5,776 nt of DNA from Paludibacteraceae bacterium (GTDB taxonomy: Bacteria; Bacteroidota; Bacteroidia; Bacteroidales; Paludibacteraceae): contig JAFZEQ010000059.1 of assembly GCA_017560605.1 (NCBI GenBank), forward strand, positions 1 to 5,776, in the 5' to 3' direction. The position numbers and the translations under genes are program-made. The notes beneath the pieces are model-generated. The model was given only the letters and a program-made list of their open reading frames with translations. It did no database searches and was not told where the DNA came from. Shown here one piece after another: positions 4,000-5,776 of the stretch (within the stretch, counting starts at the first letter, position 1; each line of letters starts with the position of its first letter).

Positions 4000-4928
4000 G
4001 ATGTTTGTTTTGTTATCAAGAGCTTCTAGATGGTGAGCAGCACTACCATGCAGCTTGCGCTAAACGTTTCTTTGGCACGTCAGTAGTGCCATCTATGCCT
4101 TATTCGCAGTCGGATATCCGCGAATTGGCAAAGCAAGTTGTTCGTGCGCACACCACAGTCACGGGTGTGCAGGCTAAGTTGTCTATGGACATTGAGCGTA
4201 CAAATCAAACGCCACGCCTCACTATTGTAGATCAAGGGGGCAAATATATCCTTAAGCCTCAAACCACTCAATATCCTTATCTTCCAGAAATCGAAGACCT
4301 AACTATGCACTTGGCGCAAGCCGTGAAGATAGATGTGGTGCCTCATGCGCTTCTGCGTTTTGACAATGGCGAACTCTGCTATCTTACCAAACGCATTGAC
4401 CGCGATAAGAAAGGTGGAAAAATAGCGATGGAGGATATGTGCCAACTCACAGAGCACCTTACGGAGCGCAAATACAAGGGCTCGTATGAGCAGATAGCCA
4501 AAGCGATACGCAAGTATTCTGCTGTGCCAGGTTTGGATCTAACGAAGTATTGGACGATTGTGCTCTTTTCATGGATTGTGGGCAATAGCGATATGCATCT
4601 CAAGAACTTCTCGCTTTATGCTCCTAATGGAATAGAGCATGTGCTGACTCCAGCTTATGACTTGCTAAACACCCTCTTGGTTATCCCTGAGGATACCGAG
4701 GAGTTGGCTCTTACACTCAACGGTAAGAAACGCAAATTAACGCGTCAGGATTTTGAGCAGGCGATGCTATCCAATGGACTCAATGATAAGGCTGCAAGTA
4801 ATATATTTGATAAATTCTTGAAGTTGTATCCACAATGGGAAGCACTCATCCGTTCTTCTTTCCTTCCTGAAGACATGCAGACTGCCTATTGGCAACTCGT
4901 TAAGCAGCGTATTCAGTCTCTCGCATAA
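3996..4928 (+). CDS. hipT: HipT-like serine/threonine kinase toxin (HipA C-terminal kinase core), 310 aa
   Basis: This is the HipA kinase core without the N-terminal subdomain, close in size to E. coli O127 HipT (335 aa). Residues 53-61 (TTVTGVQAK) form the Gly-rich loop that carries the autophosphorylation sites in HipA and HipT; here these are threonines T54 and T56. K87 in ILKP is the ATP-binding lysine, residues 196-205 (GNSDMHLKNF) hold catalytic D199 and metal ligand N204, and D222 in AYDLLN is the second metal-binding aspartate. The kinase therefore looks intact. E. coli HipA modifies GltX and HipT modifies TrpS; the target here cannot be read from sequence. The N-terminus has a possible zinc knuckle, C3-x2-C6 and H18-x2-C21. 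ATG 3996 overlaps the hipS stop as ATGA, implying coupled translation, with AGAAG at 3981-3985 as a weak ribosome-binding site. With HipS it makes up one full HipA (417 aa). Confidence 0.92.
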   Translation: MRCLFCYQELLDGEQHYHAACAKRFFGTSVVPSMPYSQSDIRELAKQVVRAHTTVTGVQAKLSMDIERTNQTPRLTIVDQGGKYILKPQTTQYPYLPEIEDLTMHLAQAVKIDVVPHALLRFDNGELCYLTKRIDRDKKGGKIAMEDMCQLTEHLTERKYKGSYEQIAKAIRKYSAVPGLDLTKYWTIVLFSWIVGNSDMHLKNFSLYAPNGIEHVLTPAYDLLNTLLVIPEDTEELALTLNGKKRKLTRQDFEQAMLSNGLNDKAASNIFDKFLKLYPQWEALIRSSFLPEDMQTAYWQLVKQRIQSLA

Positions 4929-4929
4929 A

Positions 4930-4949
4930 CTCTCAACTCTCAACTCTCC
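4930..4949 (+). repeat. Tandem heptamers CTCTCAA, nearly three copies
   Basis: CTCTCAA, CTCTCAA and CTCTCC follow one another directly after the hipT stop. They fill most of the 28-bp gap between hipT and the convergent gene. No terminator is visible in this gap; the 8-bp palindrome ATCCGGAT (4950-4957) is too short. Confidence 0.65.
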
Positions 4950-4956
4950 ATCCGGA

Positions 4957-5776
4957 TCACTCCACTACTATATCCTTAAAGTGTAGGTACACTTTGGTTT
5001 CTTTTTTATTCTTATAGGATACGATATCAAAGGTATCACCTTTTTGCAAGGTAACAGGAAATTCCAACTGTAATAAGTTTTTAGCTGTATAGTCTAATGT
5101 TATTGTTTCATTGAGTAAGTTGTCAACACTTTTGGTTGGTCTAAAAACTGCTTGTATTGGGTATTTTTTATTATTATGGACTAGGTAAGTTCTGTTAGTG
5201 ATTTTAGGAACAGTGAATAACCCTTGTACATACTTTGCCTCTAAATCTACTTTACAACTTTCTTTATCAAGAACCACATAACGAACATGAATTGGCAAAC
5301 CACTTGCCTCCTTTATAGGCTGAACGCTGTATATATTGTCGGCAATATAATATTTTTTCTTTATCAAATACCCATCTATTTTGTCAGTATTAATTCTTTT
5401 GCATACTATACGATTCGTCTGAACTCCCATATATGGTAACGCTAAGTAAGATATATATGGTATCACCTCTTGCAGATCTCTGCTCTCTCCTTTACTTAAT
5501 ATATTCGTTTTCCAGAGCATAATAGGGTCTCCTGAGCGATCTTTATTGTCGTAAGCATATAGGTTGATGGCTCTACAATACTCTTCCACATTCTTGTTTA
5601 TATTCACTATTCCTGTTACACCGGTAGTAGATGAACTTACGGTTGTTGACGACTGAAAAGAACCATACCTTCCAACATAGCTACTAGTTGTTGTTACGGA
5701 GCTGGAGCCAGTTACTCCCCATATAGGAATTGCTACATTTGCCGCATATGATTTATCTACTACGCCATAGTCAAAC
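4957..5776 (-). CDS. Unrecognised protein, C-terminal 272 residues (5' end outside window)
   Basis: The frame is open on the minus strand from the window edge (first full codon at 5775) to TGA at 4957-4959. A GTG at 5605-5607 lies inside it and is not a credible start, because coding-like sequence continues upstream without a stop (FDYGVVDKSYAANVAIPIWG). Next comes a Ser/Thr-rich low-complexity stretch (about 5611-5712), then a segment with LYAYDNKD, IMLWKTNI and IPYISYLALPYMG, then a lysine- and beta-strand-rich C-terminal half ending VYLHFKDIVVE. I cannot assign a named family. The Ser/Thr linker followed by a mostly beta domain would suit an envelope or secreted protein, but the signal region is not visible. 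The gene is convergent with hipT, 28 bp between stops, and visibly AT-richer than the hip operon, so it is probably unrelated to it. Confidence 0.75.
   Translation of the reverse strand, partial: FDYGVVDKSYAANVAIPIWGVTGSSSVTTTSSYVGRYGSFQSSTTVSSSTTGVTGIVNINKNVEEYCRAINLYAYDNKDRSGDPIMLWKTNILSKGESRDLQEVIPYISYLALPYMGVQTNRIVCKRINTDKIDGYLIKKKYYIADNIYSVQPIKEASGLPIHVRYVVLDKESCKVDLEAKYVQGLFTVPKITNRTYLVHNNKKYPIQAVFRPTKSVDNLLNETITLDYTAKNLLQLEFPVTLQKGDTFDIVSYKNKKETKVYLHFKDIVVE

Overview
The window looks like a chromosomal segment from a member of the Bacteroidales; the genus cannot be fixed. Two upstream regions carry the Bacteroidetes -7 element TAnnTTTG with a TTG or TTTG about 20 bp upstream. Shine-Dalgarno sequences are weak or absent, as usual in that phylum. 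The protein families (BspA-type leucine-rich repeat proteins and a three-gene Hip module) are also at home there.

Layout. (1) Bases 2-127 are the last 41 codons of an unrecognised gene, ending in an intrinsic terminator whose hairpin loop contains the stop codon. (2) Bases 128-485 are non-coding: a cluster of small GC-rich hairpins, heptamer repeats, then a promoter. (3) Bases 486-3182 hold two tandem, same-strand, paralogous secreted BspA-like proteins (531 and 358 aa) built from 23-residue LRR_5 units. Their ends are nearly identical and their middles differ in repeat number. (4) Bases 3183-3473 are non-coding: a structured element, a C-rich tract with a minus-strand G-quadruplex motif, 7-bp tandem repeats, a strong promoter and three operators. 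(5) Bases 3474-4928 are a three-gene operon read as hipB-hipS-hipT, a split-HipA toxin-antitoxin module with overlapping genes. (6) Bases 4957-5776 are the 3' part of an AT-richer gene on the minus strand that runs off the window edge.

How the parts work together. HipB is a small Cro/XRE-type DNA-binding protein. HipS corresponds to the N-terminal subdomain of HipA, and HipT to the HipA kinase core. In the characterised E. coli HipBST system HipT is the toxin kinase and HipS the antitoxin. Here the overlaps (14 nt and 4 nt) suggest coupled, balanced translation.

The most striking signal is the control region of this operon. Three 18-bp dyads of the form TATAC-N8-GTATA lie exactly 40 bp apart. 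The first overlaps the -7 element and the third ends 5 nt before the hipB start codon. The outer two are joined by a perfect 13-bp inverted repeat centred exactly on the middle operator, so the whole 98-bp region is symmetric. It could act on DNA (HipB autoregulation, looping) and as a hairpin in the mRNA leader.
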